From: Cyathus striatus
Lineage: Eukaryota > Basidiomycota > Agaricomycetes > Agaricales > Nidulariaceae
Direction: 5' to 3'
Length of the DNA: 64,000 bases
Assembly (NCBI GenBank): GCA_025738555.1
Contig: JAOVFP010000002.1
Coordinates: forward strand, 4,092,001-4,156,000
Below the pieces are notes generated by a model. It was not told where the DNA came from. It saw only the letters and a program-made list of their open reading frames with translations, and made no database searches. Each line of letters starts with the position of its first letter. Position 1 is the first letter of the stretch. The position numbers and the translations under genes are program-made. Positions 23,290-34,166 of the stretch are shown here, piece after piece.

Positions 23290-24870
23290 TTAGCTACACC
23301 TAGGTTTCTTCGCCATAAATAAACCTTGCTTCAGCTTCCTACGCTTTCGTTGGCCACTAGTTTCTCGATGATTTTCACGTTGAAAAGTGATGTTATAGCC
23401 CTGGATGTCAATGTCAGAGTGTTCAGATTCAGATTCATCTTGTAGGCCATCTTCAATGAGTGTTCCCTCCCACTCCAGTGTATCCAGATCAACCGAGTTT
23501 TTTCCCTCAATCTCGTGAATGAGATTGTGAAGTACAATGCAAGTTCTTATCCACTCCAGAGCTCGAAGGTGGTCTATATTGTTCTTAATCTGTTGCCTTA
23601 GACCACGCAGTGATTGAAATCGGCCCTTGAAAAGTCCAATAGCATGCTCCGAACGAATACGAACATGCGACAACCAAAAATTAAAGTATTTGTTCTCGGG
23701 AATGTTAGATGCTGGCTTCTTGTAAGGTGTTACACACCATGCTTCAACAGGATATGCGGAATCTGCCCAAATCCATTCCTTTGTGCCAAGAAGTTGTCGG
23801 TGATCTTGACATGACTGAGAGCCCATAAAAACAGTGGAATCATGGGCACTCCCACAGTGGCCAAGAACGTAGTCAACAATGCGGAGATTGGAAGCGTGAT
23901 AAGCTATTTTGGTCAGCTCAGCAGGTAATCACATATGAAGTGTAGTATATCTCACCTGAACGTTTAGCGAGTAGTTAGATTTCCTGTCAAAGTATGCCTC
24001 ACCATGATTCCCAGGTTTATCAGCAAGCGGAACAAGAGTACCATCTACTAGAAGCCAACCATCTCTCCATGCCGCACAGGAAGCTGCTTCAACCCAATCT
24101 TTTGCGGCTTCTTTCTCTGCTCTGGTAGGCCACCGTATCGCTTCATCATGAAATTCCAGAAACGCTTGTATGATACGACGTGTGCAGTTGACAACTGCTC
24201 CTGCAGAAACACCTGCCCACTGTGCTATGGCTTCAACCGAGGCAGCATTTCCAAAGTGTCCAAACCGGTACAAAGCTATGGCCAACTGCTCTTGAATTGG
24301 AATCTGTTCGTTTGGGCCAGGGCTCAGAAAAACTGGGCTATCTTGTATCTTCTCCAAAAGACAGTCAAATGTGTTTGGATCAACACGCAGATTCTTCCGA
24401 AATCGTTTTGGATCTTCCTCCTTAAAAAGCATGAGCACAAGATAAAGCTGCGAGATCTTATGCACACGGTTTGGCTCGAGAACACGAGTTTCAATGACAT
24501 ACTTGATGCACTGCTGAATTAGTGCAAGCCTTCGTGCATAGAAACTGGCAGCAAAACCGTCTTCATCCTCTGAGTCACCAAACACTGAGGCCGTGTCTGA
24601 TCCCACAATGTCATTCCATTCATCAGTAGATGATGATGAATCAATGGAAGATAGCGACGAGAGTGAGGAGAAGGATGAGAGTGAGGTGACATCAGAGAGA
24701 TCCGAGTTCTGGTTGTCTTCCTCGGAGTACTGGGAGCTGTACCCTTCATCAGCAGAGTATGGATCATCTTCATGGGAATTATGTCGTTGGCGGCGTCGAA
24801 AATCTTGCAAATGTCCAGCATAGGTAATTAATTTCGATATTAAACGCTTCCTCAGAGGAATAGCAGGCAT
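23290..24870 (-). CDS. Harbinger DDE transposase (DDE_Tnp_4)
   Basis: Endonuclease that cuts and joins the element. The N-terminus has an acidic Ser-rich stretch. A helix-turn-helix-like segment follows (EQLAIALYRFGHFGNAASVE, AIAQWAGVSAGAVVNCTRRI). The catalytic core has all three acids: D in LLVDGTLVPLADKPG, D in GHCGSAHDSTVF, and E in RIRSEHAIGLFKGRFQSLRG. Other family blocks are EAYFDRKSNYSLNVQ and WADSAYPVEAWCVTPYKKP. One intron (about 23877-23928) separates the second D block from the first and restores frame. A basic tail (RKRRKLKQGLFMAKK) may be a nuclear signal. About 500 residues, intact. Confidence 0.93.
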
Positions 24871-25138
24871 TTGGGAGGTGTTAACGTGAGCAACGCGTAT
24901 TATGGCCGCTGACAGCGACGATGAACGCGCCTACCTTACTGGTCACGTGTAATTTGACTAGCCAAGTCAAAAAACGTTTGCATGAGAGGGGTTTCACGTT
25001 GAACAGTTTTTTCAGTCTTTTTTCAGTCTTTTTTCTATGTTCATAGTACCAAAAAACAACTCAAAAAAAACGTAAAAAAAGACGAAAAATCGCTCGAAAA
25101 CCCCATCGTGAAACGCCCTATTGCTCGACAACGCGCTC

Positions 25139-26503
25139 ATGCCGGAGTATAATCTCAACTTTTCAAGTCATTCGCTAGATGAAATAGGCTCTTTCAAACT
25201 CCTTGAACTACCTCCAGAGTTAAACAGCGCAGTTGAGTCGGCACTTAATCAATCGGAAAATTACACGTTCGTCGACTGCTATTCAACTACGAATATTATT
25301 ATGGACGCGTTCATCCAGGTTCACTGTAAAAGGAAATTCTTCAGAGGATGCTGTTCTTTGCACTAAAGACAAAACATATTCGATGCGCTCAGTTGGTTTA
25401 TCGAATTCTGTTCTCATCGTCACCGGGTCTACTGTAGAGAATAAAATTGAAATTCGTGACCAAGTCAGCGAGATTATAGAACTCATGCCTGCCGTCCCCA
25501 AGCTACACAAGCTCCGATCTCTCTTACGTGGGATGGAATATGGTGAAGATGAGGAAACCCAACAATCTCGGACAAGGGAGGTATGATCGTGTAAACGACG
25601 CTGGTTTATTGTCTATTTACGGAAATATTTTGTCATAGAAAGCGTTTACGCTAAACGATGCAAAAAACGTTATCCAAGCCAGCGACGAAGAGCTTTCAAA
25701 TGGCTTAAAGCAACAGCGGATTCTTGTAATCGATGGTCGGTGGCATATTTAATTACGACTCTGACATCGTCTTATTCATTGTCAGGAGAGCTACGTCCAA
25801 TATCATCGTCATATCTCAGTCATATATTGGAGCTCATTCTGAACCTGCTCATATCTCTGTCGATCCCTCATTCAGCTGCATCCGTCGACGACATAACATC
25901 TGTCCTGGCAGATGAGTATGAAATATCCCGATCAGTATCTGCGCAAGTAATGTCATGGTTTGGAGATATCCATGAAGGCACTTGGAACATGAACGTAATC
26001 TCTGTCACGAAAGAGATTGGGCTGGGTATATTGAGGGAAAGCAAGGTTATTCAAATTCCGATGCTCGATTTTATATATTCAATCTTTAACTTTAGCATAA
26101 TCCCATAGAGAAGCAAGCATTCCTGGAAAGATGGAAATCTCACATGGGAGATACATTTATATCCTCAGTTTCGCTGAAAACGTTATCTGTAAGTGGTTAA
26201 ATGCGGTTATATTCAACCTTCCTAAGTCCCACATAGGGCAATTTCCTCGAAACATCGAAATTTGGAGACAATACGTCCTTCATATCATATTTCCCTTCGT
26301 CTGCACTGCCTATCGATCCAGCAGCAAGATTTACCGATCTTTTTATCACCAGATCTCGTTGGAAGGGCGATGACATAGCGCCATTTTTAGCTGACATAGC
26401 TGTGAATTCCAAAGAGCGCGACAAACTACTACTTAAATACTGTAGGGCTATTACTGATCCTCAGGGAATCTGGTACACGGCGAGAACTCAGTACAACGGA
26501 TAA
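25139..26503 (+). CDS. Sister chromatid cohesion protein DCC1
   Basis: Subunit of the Ctf18-Dcc1-Ctf8 alternative clamp loader, which loads PCNA and supports cohesion. The product begins MPEYNLNFSSHSLDEIGSFK, then LLELPPELNSAVESALNQ. After a 50-bp intron it continues FTVKGNSSEDAVLCTKDKTY, then SMRSVGLSNSVLIVTG, the best-conserved block. ELMPAVPKLHKLRSLLRGME and a C-terminal winged-helix region (ISVTKEIGLGILREKQAFLE, ITDPQGIWYTARTQYNG) complete it. About 370 residues, all introns consistent, so the gene is intact. The start codon is only 19 bp from the Harbinger right end, so the 5' UTR and promoter have been replaced by transposon sequence. Confidence 0.9.
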
Positions 26504-26589
26504 TTCCTTTATTTATCTAATCGAAATATGTACGGTACACTTTATCGTGTTGGCAAAGCAATAATAGTAAATCTAATTGTTAAATGAAA

Positions 26590-28318
26590 TTATGATGTCT
26601 TTGCCTGTTTTACACGTCCTTTCTGTCGCTTAGCAGGCTTGTATTCTTCGTCAACTACAGCAGGAAGAACTTTGCGTTTCTTTCTGCCTTTGGCACTTCC
26701 AGAATCATTGAACGGAACGACACTCGGATTCAAGTGCAGCTGGCTGATGAATTCCCACATTACTCTGCCTACATTAGTGTTATTGCGAACGTCTTTGAAG
26801 GCGCTTCGCACATGTTGACGAAGACCGTAAATTGCGTTACCCCGATCTTCATATGATCTCTTTTTCAAAACGTAAAGCAGAACGCCTGACAAAGGATTGC
26901 AATCTTATTTATCGAATGGCAACAATGAACGACTGAACTTACCGATGAAGATGAACTCAACAGGCGCAACACGAGCTGCAGGGATCTTTTTGAATCCGCG
27001 ATTTAACTGATCATCTTGTGCAATTCTCCAGTAATCTTGTAAAACCTGCTCCATGTCCATCTTAAATTTCTCTGAGGGATGATCTGTCCGACTTAGCCAC
27101 TTCTCAATCTTCTGAGCTGTCGGCAAGCGCTCCTCTTCGGGAACTCCATCGCAGCAATAAACAAGGTGTGCCAAATTCTGGAAATTGCGTCCGCGTTTGG
27201 TGTCCCAGGTCAAAACATCGGTGAGCCCGCCCTCAACAGCTACGTGTCGTGCTTCCAGTCCGGAGACCCACCTACAATAATACTTAGTATCACTGCTTTA
27301 TGGAAGTGTAGAACTTACTCAGCCCAGGGTGATGATATTGCTTGCAATTTCTCTGTTGCAGTGCAATGTGTTAGCAGTAGAAGTCGCGAAAAGATAATGC
27401 GAGAAAAATAACCTGCAGCCGTCAGCGTGACTCCCAGTTGCACTCTTTGAAAGATTTCACGCTCTGTTCCAGGCGGGATATCATAATATTCAACTATTAT
27501 ACATTGATTACCTGTGTAGGCTTTCATCCAATGAATCACTTACCACAAGTTATCTGCTTTTGCGAAAATTGTTTTTTCCAAGTCTCCGGAACTTCATGCC
27601 GAAGACCTTTCGAAGAGTCCGGTGTTGTGTACCAGAAGTTTTTCTTGGTCTTTGCGTCCCTATCTACGTTGTCATCAAGGTATGTTGCATGTTGCAAGTA
27701 TTTACGTGAAAAGCATACGAGGTATCTAGTACGGAATATTGGTTTTGCTAACAATGAATAATGCAACATAAAACTTACTTGACCATCAAAGAACTTCTGT
27801 ATCGATGTCAGGCGCTGCGGGGACTTAACGTTTGTGTGGCAGAACTTTTCCCAGTGAACTCACCTGCTTGCCGTCGACACATACTCTCACTTCTTCTCCC
27901 TCTGGATCATTTTGTACGGCAAATACCACCGGTGGTATGTAAAAATTTCGAAATATGGAGTCAATGAGACCAATTTGCTTCGTCTCTGGCCAGACGACAT
28001 CTATATACAATAAATAAGAAACGGAAGACAATTAAACGAGAACCAGAAGCATGCCTCTTTGGTATGAGGGATTTAAATCAATTACTCCTTCATGTATTAG
28101 AGCTGTTGGAGCATGTTGAAGTCTGGACTAATTTAGCAAGCTAGATCCCAAGAGGACTAACCGTGAAGTTGAGCCGTAGAATATATTTTGGCAGATGGTG
28201 GTTGAAGTGGGTCGCGAATGTGAAAAACGTTCGGATCTTCATTGTCCGAGTCAAATTCTTCATCGAGCTCATCGTACTCTGTGTCTGCTGGAGATATATT
28301 CTCATGTGTAGTGTCCAT
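26590..28318 (-). CDS. DUF262 (GmrSD-like) domain protein
   Basis: After splicing: acidic N-terminus (DELDEEFDSDNEDPNVF), then the DUF262 core with WPETKQIGLIDSIFRNFYIP and PPVVFAVQNDPEGEEVRVCV. The signature DGKQRLTSIQKFFDGQ comes next, followed by YYDIPPGTEREIFQRVQLGV and TLTAAEKLQAISSPWAE. The DGQQR-like motif is kept. In bacteria this domain forms the GTP-dependent part of GmrSD restriction enzymes; fungal members are widespread but uncharacterised. The C-terminus has two lysine-rich clusters (KGRKKRKVLPAV, KPAKRQKGRVKQAKT), probable nuclear signals. No DUF1524 nuclease partner was seen. Multiple spliceosomal introns argue against recent transfer. It converges with DCC1 (86 bp) and is divergent from the next gene (148 bp). 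Confidence 0.8.
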
Positions 28319-28466
28319 AGCTAAAGTTGGAGGAGAGGAGGCAAGTTTAAGCACGAAGCACGTGTTCGAAAGAGAAGGCTGCACAAATAGTTTACAATTC
28401 AACCCCAGATTAAGTTGTGTTTACAACTTTGTACAAAATATATGCAACGTCTCCATTCAAGTCATC

Positions 28467-29961
28467 ATGGAGGGTTCGAAACTCGCCCTTCCTGCTTTCC
28501 TTAAAATATTCACATCCAATAACATTTCTGTTCCAAAAGCATTGGAAATTACTGGAAAAATGCAAGTATATTGGTCTTTACTCGCCAGCACGTCAGTGTT
28601 GTTTAATTGTTAAGATCAGTTACAAAGAATGCAATACTCCCGCAAAGTTGGCAGAACTCACTGAAGGTAAACTAGTTGCCGCTGGCATCGAGAACAAAGA
28701 GGATCGTAAACTCGTCTTAAATGCAATACGGAATTCTGGATATGTTTTTAAATGCAAATCGTCGAAAATGAAAGCCAGTGAAGCAGATGCACCATCGGGC
28801 GTAAGTGCTCTCCCATCTCCTGTGGTTCAGCAAGCTGTACGTGTACCAGCTTTCTACAGCCTTCACATCCTGAATTAGATCGCGTGGCGTCATTTAGACG
28901 ACACTTTCTAGGAAGAAGCGGAAACGGACGGCGAGTAAAGGTGATCTTAACGAGTTTCTGCCTAGCGGCCCGCGAGATGAAGCTGAATTCGACGGAAGCT
29001 TTGAATTCAACGAAATAATCGACGAAGATGCAAGTTAGTATTCGTATTCTACTAATTTAAACTGATGTCTATCATAAGTAGATGTTGCGTACCAAGTCAA
29101 CTATTGTGAATCGCGCACCGCTCATGACGGTGTGGTCAATGCTAGTAGCACAGCGCTTAAATTTTCGCCGGGAAGAAGCTCTTAGTATTGGTATTCATTC
29201 ATTCATTCATTCAGTAATATCTTGTGTTATTCATTTTCCTGTTAAGCATCCGTCTATACAGAGATAAATGCTGTTTCCAAAGGTATTTCTCTAGGCATGT
29301 TTGATAAGAGCACGGAAAGAGGCACAGAAGCGTCGAAGCAAGGATCGCAGCCTTATGTTGAGCTTTTAGGAAGGCGGTAAGTGTAAAGTCAACCTGTGTC
29401 TTGTTTACTAAATATTTCAACAGAATGTATGACAGATAATACATGGTTTACTTTTTTTGTTTGAGATATATTAATGGTTTTGTCAGACCTTTATATCGTT
29501 CCCTTGATGGACAGTGGCGCGCCCTTTCAAATGGAAGTCCCATACCGCCTAGCACCGCATTTTCATATATAACTCGGTCACTTGGACCATCGACTCCTTA
29601 TCTGGTCGGAGCTTTGAAGCTACTTGCCGACAGTTATAAACCAGGAGAGCTTAATGCGAAGGGGTGGAGTTTATACGCGGAATTTCGACCATCAGTGGAT
29701 GGTTGGGGGGAAAAATCGGAAGTTAATTGCGACACAATCCTGAACTTGCGCAAGGTTATAAACCAAGCAAGGTTAGAAGCAGAGCTTGAAGAAGCACCAT
29801 TAGTGAAAGAGGATAAGACAAAGCAAACCGAAGTAATGGATGACAGCGAGCCAAATAACAAAAAGTCGCGTACCATGACCTTGGAAGAATACGAAGCCGC
29901 TCTTGACGAGGATACTACCTTTGACAATGTGAATCTTGACGTAGGCAAAATGAACCCATGA
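28467..29961 (+). CDS. Conserved protein of unknown function
   Basis: I cannot assign a function. The N-terminal ~90 residues form a helical domain (ALPAFLKIFTSNNISVPKAL, ELTEGKLVAAGIENKEDRKL) that looks SAM- or HhH-like. A basic linker (RKKRKRTASKGDLNEF) follows. The middle reads NRAPLMTVWSMLVAQRLNFR, REEALSI, then after an intron EINAVSKGISLGMF. This block resembles a family also found in bacteria (proteins with MTxWAxVVAERLGF and LNAxSKGxxLG), from my memory of such sequences. The last exon has RPLYRSLDGQWRALSNGSPI and a helix-rich end. The start at 28467 is in frame with the conserved N-terminal helix. An ATTC microsatellite lies in the intron after EEALSI. Confidence 0.65.
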
Positions 29962-30086
29962 TTGGTAAAGGGAGACTAAGTATAATATATGGGTCTTCAG
30001 GTGTCCAGCTACAGTACAGCTGTACCAGTAATCTAATCCAAAAAGGCCATCATACTATCAGATGTGGCCACAATAGCAATGTGTAT

Positions 30087-31637
30087 CTACAACTTCTTGA
30101 TGATAGCAGAAGTGACGTCGGAGGTTGTGGATGAGCCTAGAGAAGATTGTGAAGGTTACCACATATGAAACAGTAGTTTACAAAGTAACTCACCACCCAT
30201 GTCAGCTGTCCTAACCTTTCCTTCATTGATAACGTCGAAAGTCGCAGCGGCAATATTGTTGGCAATTGAATCCAGTCCAAGATGGCGAAGCATCATGGTA
30301 GCGCTCAAAACCATAGCGGTAGGATTTGCTCGGTTGGTTCCCATGATGTCACTGGCGACGTGACGGCATCCAGGTTCAAAGAGAGCGTATTCCTAATTTT
30401 TAATGTTAGAGAAATATAAAAAATGAAAAGGAACATATACATACTCTTCCAACGTTACAACCAGGGACAATACCAGGACCGCCGACGAGAGCTGCACCAA
30501 TGTTCGAGACAATAGCACCGTACAAATTGGGCATGACCATGACGTCAAATTGTCCTGGACGGGCGACAAGTTGCATGGAACTTGTCGTGATGTCAGTGTA
30601 GAACATATCAGAACGAGAAATTACCTTACGTATTGTCAACAATCATGTCATTGAACTCGATTCCGGATGACTTGTATTCTTCAGCGACGCGGCGGAAGGT
30701 GTTGAGGAAGAGACCATCACCAAGCTTCATGATGTTGGCTTTGTGGATGCAAGTGACTTTCTAGAGTTAGGAGACATGCTGAGCAGCGTTCTGATGCTAA
30801 GAAAGCACTGGTATTCACCTTGCGGTTGTTCTTCAACGCAAAGTCAAATGCAAAGCGAGAAATACGCTCGGCCTTAGCGCGAGTGGAGACTTTCAAACTT
30901 TCTACAACGCCGGGGTAGCTCTGGTGTTCCAGCCCAGAGTATTCGCCCTCTGTGTTTTCACGAATAATTGCGAAGTCTACATTAGAGTGACGGGTAGGGA
31001 CGCCGGGAAGGGATTTGCAGAGGACGACGGAAGCGTAGATATCTAATTGCTGACGCATAGCAACGTTCCATGAGATGTGTCCCGAGGTAGAGATTGGGGT
31101 AAAGAGAATGCCTATTTGATGGGTAAAAAGATGAGGGAGGAAGACGAAAAAGAAAGTGCGCACATACCCTTGAGGCCGACTCTGTTGCGTTTAAGACTCT
31201 CCATGGCCTCCTTGAAGAGCGCCTCGCCAGAGGAGGACACTCCGGAGACATTGTACTGCTCCCACTCGATGGGAGCGTTAACATACTCGAAAATCTCCTT
31301 TACAGAGTCGGTGATTTCTGTTCCAATACCGTCCCCGGGTATAAGAGTGACCTGTACGGGAGAAATCGGTAGGCTGCGACAAGAGAGGCAAGAGAGCGCA
31401 CAGTGTAGACACCACCGTATTTTGTGGGAAGCTTGAAGAAAAGAATGAGAAGGAAAGTAAGAGAAATGAATGAAACGAGATACTCTTTTGTTGACCCGAG
31501 GGAAGCCAGCGGAGAGTGTGGTAGCGTGCCTCTGGGGGAAATAGAAAAATAAGAGAGGGTTGAGGAGATAAGAAGAAAAGACATACGGCCTGGGAGGTCA
31601 GGGGACGGGCAGCAGAGGAGACAGCGTTGCGGAACAT
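30087..31637 (-). CDS. NAD+-isocitrate dehydrogenase subunit 1, mitochondrial
   Basis: Regulatory-type subunit of the TCA-cycle enzyme that oxidises isocitrate. The N-terminus ([17 protein letters not shown]) is a probable mitochondrial presequence. Then come [152 protein letters not shown] and [10 protein letters not shown]. These match yeast Idh1 rather than Idh2 at several places ([14 protein letters not shown], TSxGHxSWNVA). About eight introns. Start at 31637 and stop at 30087-30089 are clear. Confidence 0.94.
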
Positions 31638-31999
31638 GGGGCGGAGAAGAGGGACAGAGAAGACTCGGAGCAAGATAAAACAGAAAAAGAAGGGAAAACT
31701 GGCATCAAAATACAAACCGATTCCGTCCATCGCTTCGTCATCCACTTTACGTGACGTCGACACCCTTATCCCTATCAGATAACACACGAGCACGTGACAT
31801 GTCCGATCCTCTTCCGCTCCCACGCTCCAAACCACCGGGGTCCCAGCTCAGGGCCTCAGGCTGCAACCAAGTCCGTTCTGCGCGACCCACTCCGGGTTTC
31901 CTCTTCCTTCTCCTTTCTCCCTCCTCTTCCTCCCCTTCCTTCTCTCCATCCTCCCTCCTTCCTTATTCTTTAGGCCGTGGCTCCAGTCTCTCCTTTTTC
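31638..31999. promoter_or_regulatory. Divergent promoter, IDH1 / hydrolase
   Basis: 362 bp between the two start codons, with long pyrimidine tracts on the plus strand (31910-31975) and a CACGTG at 31793. No coding signal is conserved. The ATG at 31799 is in frame with the hydrolase but adds a low-complexity Ser/Pro stretch, so I did not use it. Confidence 0.4.
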
Positions 32000-33968
32000 A
32001 TGATACCGACTACTATTAATAATATCCACCCCGACCTAGCCGACTCGCCAGTCGCTCCAAGGAAGAGGGCCTGGTCTTTCTATGTCGTTCTCTTCGTCCT
32101 TGTTCTGCCTCTCTGGTCAACCGTGCCGCTTTCCTGGCTTTTCGTTCTTTACTCTCTTCGCACAGGAAATATTTGGTCGTACACCTGGCCTGGAAAGTCT
32201 TGCTTTATCGTTTGCCTTGCAGAAGTAAGCCACCTTCCTTGTCATTTACATTTATCCTTATTATTTCCGCTTTTCAGCTTTATTTCAGTATTTACTATTT
32301 CCACCTGGCTCGCCGTGTTTCTGGACCATCTCCTTGCGGTCCAGGAGATATCTATGAAATCCAAGCAGCTTTCACCAGGTTGCTCAAGGCAGGTCTTGCC
32401 AATCTTCCTCCAGATGGTGGCGATGAAGAGTCATTAGACACAGAACGCCCCGGTAGTCCTACAGAGCCTATTGTACAACTCGAACATACGGATCCACGCG
32501 CTATAGACTTCCGTAACTCCATTCGTACTTGGTTCCGCAAAGTTCCCTGGTCCTCCATTAAACTCCTAGAAATGCAGAAATGGCTTTACTGGTCCATGTA
32601 TAATGCCGATCTTCCTGCTCACGACAAACTTCCGGAACTACATCGTCAAACCCTGAATGATGCCCTCGACCTTTTACAGAAACGTCTTGGTTGCCGTGTT
32701 CCCGACGGTTCCGACCTTAATGTTCACCCTATGCGTCTGACAGTTGATAGTGTCCACGTTTGGGCGCGTCCTCTCACTTACTACGTCCTTATTGCTTTCA
32801 TCAATCGTGTTCTTAAATGGCATTATCATTCCAAGTGGCGAGTGCGTCAGCGGTCGATGGATGGCCTCGAGTAAGGTTTCCTACTTCTGCGTTATATAAA
32901 TATCTCCTGACAAGCACTCTCAAGGTACTTGGTTCGTATTCCCAGGAATTGGGTTCCAGGAGCTGGTCCACGTCCTTTGGTCTTTGTACACGGTTTAGGA
33001 CTCGGGGTGTTGCAATATCATGTTCTGCTCTCTCATCTCTTCGAGAACATCACAGACCGCCCTATCCTTGTTCTCCTTCAACCTCAGATCAGCCAAGACT
33101 TCTTCCATCCTCGTTTCTTGAAGCCCATGTCCAGACACGAGACAGCCGACCGTCTTGCCCAGGTTCTTCACGACTTGGGCTGGGTCAATATTGATACGTA
33201 TGAAGACACTACAACAGATTCCGGAGAGAGCGAAGAAGAGAAGGACACTACGGAAGGACTTGTTAACAGGAAGAAGGGTGTCACGATGCTTAGTCACTCA
33301 AAGTAAGTACAGAGTTTAGATGTGGTGTTACGATATTTGATTACTTCATAGTGGTTCTTATACCCATGCATGGATGCTAAAAGGTTATCCAAAGCTTATC
33401 ACCCGATCATGTTTCGTTGACCCTGTGACATTCTGCTCATGGGAGGGCGGTGAGTATACTTATGCTTTACATTTTCCACACTTAATTCGAATGTTGATCA
33501 CATTTCCAGATGTGTGTTACAACTTCATTTATCGAACCCCGATGAATGTATGTCTTCCATTTTCTTCGGACTATACCCGTTTGTTTGTTTATTTTAATGT
33601 TTAGGGCATTGAGCTACTGATGCGTTACTTTGTGGGATCGGAACTTGGCGTAGCGAATCTTCTTCAGCGTCACTTTGACTGGGCATCTAACTCCCTGTGG
33701 TACGAAGAAATACCAAATGCGCGCGATCCTTCCAAAGCATTCTTTCTTCTTGGGGGAAAAGATTCTATTGTTCACTCTGCTGTATGTTCTATGCTATTTC
33801 CTGGTGCTTCTGAATTAATCAGTGCATTAGCGTGTGAAACGATATCTAACTTCGCACGGCATTCGCAAAGGTTTGTGGTATGACCCCGAAGGGCGACACG
33901 GGCAAGCACTTATGGCCGGCGGTCCTGGCCATGCAGAAATTCTCAAATGGCTAGAAGACGACCAGTAA
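32000..33968 (+). CDS. Membrane-anchored alpha/beta hydrolase
   Basis: N-terminal transmembrane segment FYVVLFVLVLPLWSTVPLSW, a second hydrophobic part (VFFSIYYFHLA), a linker, then the hydrolase domain. RPLVFVHGLGLGVLQYHVLL supplies the HG oxyanion loop, and the nucleophile elbow is MLSHSNGSYTHAWMLKGYP (S-x-S-x-G), in the usual place after ~100 residues. VDPVTFCSWEGDVCYNFIY follows, then FFLLGGKDSIVHSA (acid-bearing strand) and TSHGIRKGLWYDPEGRHGQA, where the His is expected. The substrate is unknown. The start at 32000 puts the membrane anchor ~30 residues in. Six introns are consistent. Confidence 0.8.
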
Positions 33969-34166
33969 TAAAAACTAAAAGTACATGAAACAATGTATGT
34001 TATTTGCGTAGTATAATTTTGCACCGTAGACGACAAGTATACCCTTCGACCTTCTCTACCCACTTATTTGATTCATCGTTTATTGCTTAGAGCTCCGTGC
34101 AATGTCTGTTCTTTATTCCACTCGCAACTCGATACCCATCATTTGTAATTTGCTTTGACATGAATG

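Larger units (their letters stand above)
21320..25119. mobile_element. PIF/Harbinger transposon, apparently complete
   Basis: 3800 bp bounded by AGGGCGTTTCACGATGGG in inverted orientation (18 of 18 bases match) and a 3-bp direct repeat ATT (21317-21319, 25120-25122). A 3-bp duplication, a DDE_4-type transposase and a second Myb-like ORF are the hallmarks of PIF/Harbinger. The two genes converge. Both reading frames are intact after splicing, so this copy could be autonomous. Subterminal regions are rich in T-runs on the left and A-runs on the right. Confidence 0.93.

Noticed and set aside
24148..24823. Plus-strand frames of 60-124 codons
   Set aside because: Antisense shadows of the Harbinger transposase, which has a complete catalytic core.
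26590..28318. Recent transfer of the DUF262 gene from bacteria
   Set aside because: It has many short spliceosomal introns and base composition like its neighbours, and DUF262 proteins are widespread in fungi.
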